Shown here: positions 8,638 through 17,539 of the stretch, in pieces
Position numbering within the stretch: the stretch's first letter is position 1
How the letters are laid out: each line of letters starts with the position of its first letter
Origin: Termitomyces sp. T153
Taxonomy: Eukaryota; Basidiomycota; Agaricomycetes; Agaricales; Lyophyllaceae
Direction: 5' to 3'
DNA: 21,780 nucleotides
Assembly: GCA_018296165.2 (NCBI GenBank)
Contig: JACKQL020000261.1
Span: 1-21,780 of the forward strand
Notes under the pieces: model-generated
Databases searched by the model: none
Told to the model about the DNA's origin: nothing
The model's input: the letters and a program-made list of their open reading frames with translations, nothing else
Program-made: the position numbers and the translations under genes

Positions 8638-10110
8638 TTAAAAATCCTTAGAGGAAGATTTCTGTCCCTCAAAACTAGCTGTATTCCTTGTGTTGATTAG
8701 CACATTGAGCATCTCAGCCATTTTATTGAAACCTTTCTCTAGGTCTCCCAAGTGGTCTGACTCCTTATATTGAATGCACTCTAGCATGTCATCTCTTGTG
8801 TCTCTAGCAGAGTTTACATAGATAGAGTAAGTGACTGTCTCTAGAGAGTCAGCTTCTGGCCATCCAAAGTACATGTTCACCTGCTTATCATGTACTTGTG
8901 CTAATCTAGCATGAGGAGATATACCAGCAGTATCCCTAGGTAAAGGACTACCATTAGGTAGTCTGGCTCTCCCTTCCAATAGGATGATCCATCCTTTTTG
9001 TACATCTCCCTTGATGACTTCACACTCTAAAATTCTATGTTCAGTTTGCCAACAATAGAAGCAAGTAACACCACTTCTTCCAGAAGTTGGAAATGTAGGA
9101 GGCCCTTCTGTCCTTATACTCTGGCTCCTCTTGGTATTCAAGAAGGTATTGCACATGTCCAATTGACCAGCCTGCAAAGCTTGCATGGTACTCTGGATGC
9201 TTCCCATTTGTTTCCCAATAGTAACTACAGCATCTTGTAGATGAGCCATTTTCTCCTCCACTTCTTCCTCCTTAATGTTCCTCCTACTAGTTTCCATTTT
9301 CTCCACCTTCCCCTCTTTAGGGCTCCTTACAGTAGCACCATCTATCAGGGTTCCCACTACTGTCAGCACTTCTGATAGGTCATATTTGTTGTCCTTGTGC
9401 TTATTTCTAGCAGGGTCTTTGTAGTGGCCATATCTACTGATCAACCTCTCCTCAATCACATCTCCAAAAGCTGGTGTAAAGCACCCCAAGAACTTGTCTG
9501 CCAGAGACCCATTCCCAGTGACCTTAGCCAACTTCTTAGCCTCAGCTCTAAATTTCCTTTTCAGAGAATGGATTTCTGTAGTGTCATTCCTACTAAGTCT
9601 GGCATGTTCTCTGCAGATTCTGTCCAGGTTTGCAACACTACCTGTATCATCCACTGCTTCTGGATAAGACTCCTTGATCTCTTTCTCAAAAGCAGACCAA
9701 GTATAGTCCCCTCCAAAGGAATCAAAGCCCAGCCATCCCTGTTCAGTCTGAGCATCCACATACTCTAAGATTCTCTTTTTCCTTTCTTTATCTCCTTGGA
9801 TCCCAGCATGCTCAAACACAGAGATCATCCTTTGTAAAAAGTGACAAACCTTAGAGGGCTCAGTGTGCTTAAACTTAGGTGCATCCCTGCTGTCAGGCAG
9901 TGGTAGTTTATATCTAATAGTTTGCTCCATAATTGAGGCAGTAGAAACTGGTTGAGTAGTAGGGCACAGTTCTTTTAGTGAGCTTAAAATTACTTTCTCA
10001 GTCCAAAGTTTTCTCTTTCTGAGTAAGGTTTCAGGGTCAGGCAAAAAGGACTTTGAACCACTGCTATTCATCCTAGTTTCTCTTTTTCTTAATGTAACAG
10101 AGTTTTTCAC
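8638..10110 (-). CDS. Gag capsid/nucleocapsid protein of the LTR element
   Basis: This is a 490-codon open frame starting at ATG 10110, about 120 bp after the primer-binding site, as expected for gag. Residues 75-260 are a helical capsid-like region (VCHFLQRMISVFEHAG, EQGWLGFDSFGGDYTWSAFE, FLGCFTPAFGDVIEERLISR). Residues 265-330 are charged and probably coiled coil. Residues 350-363 are a zinc knuckle C-x2-C-x4-H-x4-C (CFYCWQTEHRILEC), which binds element RNA. The tail after the knuckle (RLPNGSPLPRD) is a conserved feature of this fungal gag type as I know it. No stop is present, which is notable next to the damaged integrase. The protein would form the cytoplasmic virus-like particle. Confidence 0.9.
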   Translation of the reverse strand: MKNSVTLRKRETRMNSSGSKSFLPDPETLLRKRKLWTEKVILSSLKELCPTTQPVSTASIMEQTIRYKLPLPDSRDAPKFKHTEPSKVCHFLQRMISVFEHAGIQGDKERKKRILEYVDAQTEQGWLGFDSFGGDYTWSAFEKEIKESYPEAVDDTGSVANLDRICREHARLSRNDTTEIHSLKRKFRAEAKKLAKVTGNGSLADKFLGCFTPAFGDVIEERLISRYGHYKDPARNKHKDNKYDLSEVLTVVGTLIDGATVRSPKEGKVEKMETSRRNIKEEEVEEKMAHLQDAVVTIGKQMGSIQSTMQALQAGQLDMCNTFLNTKRSQSIRTEGPPTFPTSGRSGVTCFYCWQTEHRILECEVIKGDVQKGWIILLEGRARLPNGSPLPRDTAGISPHARLAQVHDKQVNMYFGWPEADSLETVTYSIYVNSARDTRDDMLECIQYKESDHLGDLEKGFNKMAEMLNVLINTRNTASFEGQKSSSKDF

Positions 10111-10228
10111 TTTGGTTGCAATGACTTCAGGTGTTTTGGGCCAAGACCCAGGTGGTGCAAAACTAATGTTTTACAAGAGTTGGACTTCCTCAAGGAAATA
10201 CAAAAGTAAGTTTTTGTGCAACAAAAGC

Positions 10229-10246
10229 CCCTTGCAGTGGGCTCCA
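10229..10246 (-). other. Primer-binding site of the LTR element
   Basis: In element sense, two bases after the 5' LTR comes TGGAGCCCACTGCAAGGG. PBSs begin TGG because tRNAs end CCA, and a 0-3 base gap is usual. The primer would be a tRNA whose 3' end is close to GGGCTCCA. It is not the initiator-Met type (TGGTATCAGAGC). I cannot name the tRNA without a search. Confidence 0.7.
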
Positions 10247-10248
10247 GA

Positions 10249-11133
10249 TGATGTGAAATGTAAGTTTTGATGCTGTCAATTGATCAGATCAATAGATCAA
10301 ACTTTGTTTTCACAGAGTTTTGGAGGCTTAAGTTACACAAAAGCTCACATAGACATTACAGTCATAAGTATAAATTTAAATTGATTTATTTGCTAGTTGA
10401 GATGGCCTTGAACTATTGAATGGGTCCAAAATATATATAATTCAAAAACTCAAACCAACTAAATACTCGTAAGCCTAAGATAGCTGCTCCCTGGGGCTAG
10501 CTGAGCTATAGTATGTCATTGCTTGTCCTCTCCTCCAATTCGTCTCTCCTTTTATAGCTCGTCGTATAAGCACAGACCAGGGTGTTTTCTGTATGTGCCC
10601 ATAGGTGTACCACATGGTTTTCCTTGGCCTTTCTTTCTTATTGGTTGGTCATATGAGATGACATGCTGGGTCAGCATTATTTGGTTTTTTATTTGCCCAA
10701 CCTCTTTTCTCTTACTCTTTTTCCCTCCAATTTCTCTCCAATAGACTTTGTGTGGTTTGTATGGCAGCCAGCTTGGATTTCAGGTGGTTTGGCATATGTT
10801 ATCAAGGGGAGGTAGGGTTTTTTTTTATTGTTGCATTTAGATGTCCATGTCTGTTCTCAGCATTGGTTAGCTTTCTAGCCAGTTTTGCTGAGCACAGCCA
10901 TTGATTGTTGATCAAACACATGACTAGCCTCTGTTCTCAATGTCATAGATCCTGCTGGCATCATTGTATGCATGCCTTTTGGGTTCTTTGGTGATTCTTA
11001 TTTTACTAGGTATGTTTTTATGCCTACAGTTTTTGGCATCTTACTCAAGCTTATGGTTTTCAGCTTGTTTAATTGGTAAACCCAGTTTTTCCTAGTTCTT
11101 TCAACCTGTCTCAAGTATGAGACAGGCATATCA
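10249..11133 (-). repeat. Long terminal repeat (5' LTR in element orientation)
   Basis: Partner of 620-1504 and of equal length, 885 bp. In element orientation this copy should drive transcription: an A/T-rich TATA-like run lies at about 10427-10440 (minus-strand atatatattttgg), with an AATAAA at about 10386-10391. That implies U3 of about 690 bp and a short R-U5. Its right end is followed by CCAT. Differences from the other LTR are dominated by CA/TG pairs at former CpGs. Confidence 0.93.
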
Positions 11134-11137
11134 CCAT
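11134..11137. repeat. Target-site duplication CCAT, right copy
   Basis: CCAT at 11134-11137 matches 616-619 and directly follows the right LTR. Confidence 0.8.
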
Positions 11138-11601
11138 CTTGCATGACATTGAAGCAGCTTATGCTTGAGGATGGCATTCTGTTACAGTCAGTTTTAGGTC
11201 TGAAAAGAAGGATTACAAGCACCTATACCATTTTTCAAAAGTAATTTGACTAAGAGGAAAGCTGATGAAAGGATTAGATAAACTTGTTGAAGAGCATTTG
11301 TACCAATTAGTCCATTGTTGAAACTGCTTCAGAGCTTGCATGACATCTTTCAAGTTTGAACTCATTGATTCCAAGTGAGCTTGATTACTTCTTAGATCAA
11401 CTTATATTTTCCTATCTGTCAGGAATTCAGAGCAATCATGTACCTTTCTGGAGACTGGGTGATTTCCTTGGCAAAACCTATATAAATGAAGATGATATGA
11501 ATGCCCTTGCTGAAATTACATATTATGCTCATAGCATGAGCTCTCAGCTTCCTTACAGCTCACCATCTCATTTATATCTTCCAACTCATTTCATTTTTTA
11601 A
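11138..11601 (+). pseudogene. Decayed coding sequence, unidentified protein (right flank of the LTR element)
   Basis: One plus-strand frame is protein-like from the insertion site to about 11395. Every stop in it is TGA (after EAAYA, KVI, LVHC, SK and A), each a likely former CGA Arg. It includes KKDYKHLYHFSKVI, GKLMKGLDKLVEEHLYQLVH, then NCFRACMTSFKFELID. Joining left flank and right flank at a single CCAT keeps this frame open for more codons to the left. After about 11400 the better frame changes register: SGIQSNHVPFWRLGDFLGKT and YINEDDMNALAEITYYAHS, ending at TAA 11599-11601. Either a frameshift or an intron separates the two. I do not recognise the protein and see no catalytic motif. 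The LTR element probably inserted into or next to this gene. Confidence 0.4.
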
Positions 11602-13323
11602 CCAATGCAAGGCTTCTTTATTGCACCAAATCCAAATCTATTAGTCCTGAAATTGACACTCTTTAATATTGTGTTTGAAACACAAATGTAAAACTCATTG
11701 CATTCTTATTCTGTACAAATGAACATTACTCTGCATCTGTGCTGATGCCTGGAAAACTCCAGCATGCAAACTCTCTCAGCATTTGCACTGACCCCAACAT
11801 GTTACAAATCCTTCATTAGGTTTTTTTTGGCACTGGATTTCCTCTTCCAACAGTCATCAATGAAGTTTCATGGCCTCATCAAGCCAGAACTTTGATACTT
11901 GAGTTCGCTCTCTGCTACAAGATTCAGTGTGTTGTCTATCTGCATTTGACCCTGCTCAGATTCCAATCTTCCTTTAGTCTGTTTGGCAGGGTACATTTAC
12001 TCACCACAATCTTATATCAGATGTTCAACTTCTCTGGTGATCCCTATCTCACTCCATATCTCCACATTTAGCAGATTTCTTAATGAGCAGGTGCTTTGAA
12101 TAGTATACCTTCCTTTCTCCATTGTTGTCAGCTTTAGATTGAATAATGGACTGTTTAATTCCACACTTCACTACGAAAATTTCATGACTGCTGCATATAA
12201 TGGAAAAAGCAATGGGTGGTGGAGGTCAATATGTTGCAGCTGTGATGAAGTGCAATTGTGTGTATAACTGAGCCTGTAGCAAATGCCAGGAGCAAGAACA
12301 TGATTGTCAAAATTGTCCCAGGCTCCACTCCTAGAGTCCTGGCTTATATCAATACAGGGACTAGTAAATAGTTAGTATTGTGCCTCAACAATGATAGAAT
12401 AATCTAAGTAATTCTGTGCACAAACTCATCTGCTGTTCACCATCAGCTCAATGTCATGCAATGTGACATGGATTCATGGAGTTCATGGGGTTTACAAATA
12501 GAATTAGCCCAATAGGCATCACTTGGTAAATGAAACAACATACTTGTAGAAAATCTGGACAGGTCTACATTGAGTAACACTATGTTTGTTAGCCTTTGCC
12601 ATATATTCAAACATCTTAGGCCTTATTAGGCCTGTCTTGAAATTGACTTAAATATCTTACAATCACTACTAGTTGTTTCTTGATAGCAATTGACACTCAG
12701 TCGATTTCACTAGAAGTTGATAGGTTCATATTCATTTCATCTATGTAAATCTAGGCAATTTTATGCTTGTGTCAACATAAATCTAGTAATATTCATTGAA
12801 AATCAATCCATGCCAAGCCACTCAAACCTTCTTCAATTTTGATTGTGTCTCCCAAAACTATGAATCTGTCAGATGGTATACATATATAAATGAATCAAGT
12901 ACCTGTTTTTGTATTGAGAGATTGTCATAGTAGTTCTTGAAGTCTTGCATGGTTCCATCTGCATTTAGAGCACACCATTCAATTGCAAAGAGATTTCCAG
13001 ATTGATATCAGTCTCTAGAAATGTTTGAAAGAGCTTGGAGAAATTACCTGGCCATTGTTGAGTTACTGGGCCACATTTTTTCTGTTTTCTTCACTGACAT
13101 TTTCTTTGCAAGTGCATCTCTTACAACTTTGGTTGGGGAGAATCAATGGCACAATCCTGGCAAGGCAGCATGGCATGATAAGTGGAGAGATCCATAGTTA
13201 GCATGGACATTGACCTTACATTGATGAGGTTGAGCAAATTGACTAAGTGAACTTGAAGTTGATGGTGCTGGTGAGGATGTGGTCATGTCTGAGACCCACA
13301 CAATAGAAGAAGCAAGGGGGAGG
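11602..13323. other. A/T-rich region with no recognisable gene
   Basis: Both strands are full of stops, with no ORF over about 80 codons that resembles protein, no LTR ends, no tRNA-like B box and no transposase motif that I can see. CpG is very rare. It is probably old, decayed transposon or intergenic DNA. Confidence 0.5.
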
Positions 13324-13560
13324 AGGCTCAAATTCAAAGCTGGAGCAAAATTCGAATTTGAAGCTAAAACAAAGATTGAATTTGAAGATGAGGCAAGGGT
13401 TGAATTCAAAGGCAGGGCAGGGATCAAATTCAAAGCTGGCTACATGGTGGGAGGGGAGGTTGAGATGTGAATTCAAAGCCAGCTGCATGACAAGAGAGAA
13501 TAGGGTTGAATTCAAAGCTGAGCTGCATGACAGAAGAGAGGGCAAGGTTCAAATTTGAAG
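13324..13560. repeat. Minisatellite with a GAATTCAAA core, about 24-bp units then longer units
   Basis: Between 13324 and about 13440 five near-24-bp units each carry a (G)AATT-TGAA or AATTCAAA core followed by GC-GG(A/G)GC. To 13560 three longer units add CCAGCTGCATGACAAGAGAG-like spacers. In the frame from 13279 the short units encode alternating charged and aromatic residues (KFKAGAKFEFEAKTKIEFED), closed by TGA at 13468-13470. The frame does not persist through the longer units. It could be a fragment of a repetitive low-complexity gene or simply a minisatellite. Confidence 0.65.
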
Positions 13561-14629
13561 CCAGCTGTATGAAAGTGGAAATGGAGGGCTATATAGTCAG
13601 TTCAATATGTTACAAGCCTGTAATTACAAGCAAACCACAATATGTTATAGCTTGTGGCTTAAGAGCAACTAAGAATCTTGCCCATTGGCAGATATACCTT
13701 GGTGATTTATTTTTTTCTAGTTCTAAAGATTCAAGCACAATTCATATGATTTTAGAAGCTTTTAATATATCAGGCCATCTAACTTAGAAGTCTGAATATA
13801 TTGCACTTTGCTTCTGAGAACAGGTGAGTAATCTATGATCCTGCTAATATCTGGTGTTGCTGAGCTGCATGGGCAGATTTTGTTTCCATTATATAGCACA
13901 GTCAAATCAAAATAACAAAATTACTACAAAAGTCTCACTGCAAATGTATGGCTTCAGCATGCAGATTCTCATTCTTCCTCTTGATTAAGCTGTATCTGAT
14001 GAGAGAGCACTGAAGCATTGTTGAAGTAATTTATATTCTTGTAATACATCTTCATCTGCAGTAGCCTGTGATGGTTGAGGTCAAGAAATGCCAGAGAGAC
14101 TGAGAGTCTGCAGCAAAAAGAACAGCTTCATATAGAGATAAGGAACAAGCCTTGTAAGTTACATATACATTATTGTCTGACTTTCTAATATCTAGTACTG
14201 GTTGGTGGGGATGTCTAGAGGAAGTTTATGTTTAGTGGATATGAATATCTGTGCAAGTACTCAAGTACTCATTAGCACTGGGAGTGGCTGAGTTTCTGGC
14301 ATTGGGAGATGATTCATTGATGAAGAAGGATATTCATTAACATTGACATCATTTGAGTCCTCTATACCAATGTCCACATTAAGAATATTAGTGTCATCCA
14401 CTTTGTCATTGGAAAGTTTGAGCAGTGTTAGATTGATGTCCATGGGCAGAATTCAATGTGTCACTGTATAATGAAGATATGGATATTAGTCAAAAGGCAG
14501 TCTCTGTTTTTTTTTCTTGTAGTACAAATATTAATATAATGTAACAATAAGAAACATCATGAGAACACAGAATATTTATATAATAAGGAACCTGTATATA
14601 TAAGTGCACCAAGTATCTAATTGACCTAC
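13561..14629. other. Anonymous A/T-rich region
   Basis: No convincing ORF, splice pattern or repeat boundary is visible. The last 100 bases before 14630 are very A/T-rich (poly-T at 14508-14517, several TATATA runs) and end abruptly at the start of the gypsy pol remnant, so 14620-14630 is a truncation or insertion junction. Confidence 0.45.
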
Positions 14630-16637
14630 ATCTTCCATGACATGAACAATGTCTTTGTTATTGTATACTTGGATGACATTCTGATTTACTCAAACTTGCT
14701 GAAGGAACATCTGAAGCATGTCCACCAAGTCCTGGAATGACTCTGGGAGTACCACCTTCACACCAAACCCAAAAAGTGCTCCTTCCACACTACCAAGGTT
14801 GAATACCTTGGAGTCATTGTCACCCCAAATAGTGTATGTATGAACCCTACCAAGGTTAAGGCCATTCTCAACTGGCCCCCACTCTGGAATGTCAAGGAGG
14901 TACAGTCATTTCTAGGGTTTGCTAACTTTTATCACTGGTTCATTAACAACTACTCCAGAATTACCAAACTACTTAATTGACTCACCTGGAAGGACACTCC
15001 CTGGGACTGGGATAATAAGTGCCAGAGTGTATTCACCCTCCTGAAGAAAGCCTTCACTTCCACCCTGATCCTCCACCATTTGACCCTTCTCTACCAATAG
15101 TACTCAAATGTGATGCCTCCAACTATGCCATTGCTGGCATTTTCTCTCAGATGGATCCTGGCAGCAAGGATCTCCACCCCATTGCTTTCTATACTCACTT
15201 GATGATCCCTATAGAGCTCAACTACAACATCTATGATAAAGAACTCCTCATCATTGTTAAAGCCTTCTGGCAGTGGAGGGCCTATCTCAAGAGAGCTCTG
15301 CACCACATCCAAGTCTACTCCAATCACAATAACTTGCAATACTTCTCCATCATGAACCAGCTCAGCTGCCATCAAGCTCACTGGTCTGAAACCCTCTTTG
15401 AGTACTACTTCACCATCCACTATTGCCCTGGTTGACTTGGTGCACATCACAATCACAAACTCCAGGGACACTCAGGAATTTGTAAGACTCTCCAACTCAT
15501 CTCCCAGACTTACTTTTGGCCAGGAATAAAGAAGGATGTCATGCAATATGTATGGGCCTGTGAACTATGCCTTTGGGCCAAGGTACCCTGCCACCACCCC
15601 TATGGCCTGCTAAAGTCCCTCCCCATTAGCTGCTGCCCCTGGTCCTTGATATCAATAGACTATATTGTTGAACTTCTCAACTCCAAAGGTTTTGACACCA
15701 TTCTTGTTGTCATCTGCTGTCTCATCAAGTAAGCTCTATTTATCCCCTGCTGCACCACCAACAATGCTCTGGAGTTTGCCAAACTATTCCTCAAGCATGT
15801 ATTCTCCAAGCACAGACTCCCAGACAATATTATCTCCAATCATGGTCCTCTATTTGTCTCCCACTTTTGGCAATTGTTATGCAAGGCCCTTGAGATAAAA
15901 ATCAACCTGTTGACTGCCTATCACCCAGAGACCAACAGGCAAACAGACAAAGTAAATCAGACTTTGGAATAGTATCTCCACCTTTATGTTAATTATTTAT
16001 GAAATAACTGGCATGCACAGCTTCCCCTCACTGAGTTTACCTACAACAACACCTCCCACTCTGCCATCAGAGTTTCTCCTTTCTATGCCAACAAGGGCTA
16101 CAACCCCCCTTTTCCCCCCACCCTATCCCTCAAAGATATCCCCTCTCATATTGCTCACAAAGTTGCTGAAGACCTCTAGTCCCTCCACCAGTTCCTCTGA
16201 GACAAAATCAATACTGCTAACCAAGCATATTCTAAGCACACCAACACCTAACATGATTCCACTCCTGACTGGTCCCTTGGAATTCTAGTATGGCTTGAGT
16301 GATGTAACCTCAAGACCCAGAGACCCTCTGTCAAGCTTGACCACAAGCAACTCAGCCCCTTCAAGATCCTCCAGAAGGTTTCAATACATGTTTACAAGCT
16401 CAACCTACCTCCAGGCCTAAAGGGCCCCTACCCCATTTTCCATGTCTGCCTTCTCAAGAAGTATGCTGTGGACCCCTTTCCAGAACAGCACCTCAGCTGA
16501 CTACCACCTATCAAAGTTGAGAACAAGTATCACTACAAAGTCAACCACATCCTCAATTCCTGCCTTATCTATGATCCACCCCACTACCTAGTCTGTAATT
16601 TTGTTTGTCTCACCCCAGCCAAACCAAGGTGCAAGAA
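14630..16637 (+). pseudogene. 5'-truncated Ty3/gypsy pol remnant (RT end, RNase H, integrase, chromodomain start)
   Basis: The frame opens abruptly in the RT motif C region ([14 protein letters not shown]) and continues with the connection domain (KCSFHTTKVEYLGVIVTP, VQSFLGFANFYHWFINNYS). A one-base deletion near 15080 shifts it into RNase H (LPIVLKCDASNYAIAGIFSQ, PIELNYNIYDKELLIIVKAF). After HYCPG (15435) the usual RNase H-integrase linker is missing and the integrase zinc region follows at once (HNHKLQGHSG...CELC). In the integrase core the first Asp is kept (SLISIDYIVEL), the second is Asn (ISNHGPLFVSHFW) and the Glu is Asp (QTDKVNQTLE). The tail (GPYPIFHVCLLKKYAVDPF, then VNHILNSCLIYDPPHYLV) is a chromodomain beginning cut short. 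About a dozen TGA/TAG/TAA stops interrupt it. The gene is dead; gag, protease and most of RT are absent. Confidence 0.88.
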
Positions 16638-16752
16638 TTAACATGTACATATTACAAGGGATTATTTAGCATTACAAATATAAAATGCCACATAGAAAGG
16701 GATGGTGTTGGTACAAGAAGAACAAGAAAATGAGGTCTGGGCTCCTTTCCCC

Positions 16753-17115
16753 TCACCTCCTTTCTCCCTCTGGAGCTCCCCTCCCCATTCTCCCAATCCC
16801 CAAATCCACTTCCATCTGTGCCCTCACTACTACTAGTACCTCTATGAGCCTGGGCAGCTCCTCCCCTGCATCAGCTGCCACCTTCTACTACAACTCTGGG
16901 GCCACTGCATTGTATCACCAGTGCCTCATCAACAACTGTTCCATTCTCACCACTTCCTGTTCCAACTCTAGTGGGTAATCTCCAGGCATCTGCACTAGCC
17001 CATCCTGGATCAACATGAGCATGGCAGACACTCTGTCCAAAAAAACCTGGTGCTCCCAGATCCAGCCTAGCCCAAACTTGTTAACAAAGTCTGGAGAAAA
17101 TGAAAAGATACTCAT
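16753..17115 (-). pseudogene. Convergent ORF remnant downstream of the gypsy pol, unidentified helical protein
   Basis: Minus-strand frame: VFLDRVSAMLMLIQDGLVQM, PGDYPLELEQEVVRMEQLLM, RHW, TGA, YNAVAPEL, TAG TAG, KVAADAGEELPRLIEVLVVV, RAQMEVDLGIGRMGRGAPEG, and a terminal TGA at 16753-16755. It is Leu/Glu-rich and probably helical. The internal TGA fits CGA decay. Another minus-strand frame at about 17180-17300 gives a coiled-coil-like segment (VEQVELQKCLTQLEAQSVEE), so the original protein may have been longer and frameshifted. I do not recognise the family. Its position, convergent with and just beyond a gypsy pol, parallels the antisense gene of the large element. The plus strand here is C-rich and encodes only Ser/Pro/Leu-rich shadows. 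Confidence 0.4.
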
Positions 17116-17399
17116 GCAACACTCCAGTGTGCTCCAAGGCTGCCTTACTCACCAACTACTCCTTCCACTATCTCCCAGCCTCTGCCTCCACCCACAATAG
17201 ACCCCCTTCCAACAAGCCCTGCCACTTCTCCACCTCCTCCACTGACTGTGCCTCCAGCTGCGTCAGACACTTCTGCAGCTCCACTTGCTCCACAGTCTGT
17301 ATAGTTGCCTACAGACTTATGCCTGACATGCCTTCTAACCCAAACTCTATCATACCTAGTCTTAGACTTTCTTGGGCCACTCTGGACTTGCTCAAACTA

Positions 17400-17536
17400 C
17401 TTCTCTTGACTTATCCTTGCAAGTATCTGAAGTCCAGACCATTCTGGAGCACTAGGTTATAAGTGCAAGACATCATGTCTGCCTAGTGAGGACTCACTCA
17501 GTTAAGCTGAGCCTCCATGATTAGTGGAACTTAATA
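17400..17536 (+). repeat. Decayed LTR 3' end related to the solo LTR
   Basis: 17472-17520 aligns with 4143-4189: both hold CCTAGT(A/G)AGGACT, CAGT and AGCTGAGCC, about 36 of 47 bases equal and most mismatches transitions. The match runs on to the LTR end: TTAGTGGAACTTAATA (17521-17536) against TCAGCGCAACCTGACA (4192-4207). Leftward, AGTGCAAG and TATCC...GCAAG also line up at the same spacing. It is therefore the CpG-decayed 3' end of the same LTR family in plus orientation. It may be the 3' LTR of the gypsy remnant just upstream. The LTR start is not visible. Confidence 0.55.
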
Positions 17537-17539
17537 GGC

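Larger units (their letters stand above)
620..11133 (-). mobile_element. Ty3/gypsy-type LTR retrotransposon, full-length but mutated, with a nested solo LTR
   Basis: Two direct repeats of identical length (885 bp, constant offset 9629) at 620-1504 and 10249-11133 bound a 10,514-bp element flanked by CCAT. Genes run on the minus strand in the order gag, protease, RT, RNase H, integrase, which is the Ty3/gypsy order. The primer-binding site sits next to the right LTR and the polypurine tract next to the left LTR, as minus orientation requires. RT-RNase H is one open frame of 744 codons with all key acidic residues. Gag is also open. The protease region has a stop and a frameshift, and the integrase has an internal deletion plus stops, so the copy is not autonomous. 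Removing the nested solo LTR and its duplication (1196 bp) gives about 9.3 kb. Unusually, about 2.6 kb between the integrase end and the polypurine tract carries a spliced gene on the opposite strand. Confidence 0.93.

Noticed and set aside
9397..9768. 123-codon plus-strand ORF
   Set aside because: It is antisense to gag, with no independent support.
620..11133. CRISPR array or segmental duplication as the reason for the 885-bp repeats
   Set aside because: TG...CA ends, target duplication, PBS, PPT and gag-pol between them show they are LTRs.
11139..11350. CTTGCATGACAT occurring twice (about 11139 and 11336)
   Set aside because: It is a short match without extension on either side, compatible with chance in A/T-rich DNA.
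13380..13560. tRNA B-box-like GGTTCAAATTTG or GGGTTGAATTC strings
   Set aside because: They are units of the minisatellite; no A box, acceptor stem or cloverleaf can be built around them.
16685..17462. Plus-strand Ser/Pro/Leu-rich ORFs (16685-16978, 17100-17462)
   Set aside because: The composition follows from C-rich DNA. The minus strand gives a more protein-like reading in 16753-17115, and the right part aligns with an LTR end.
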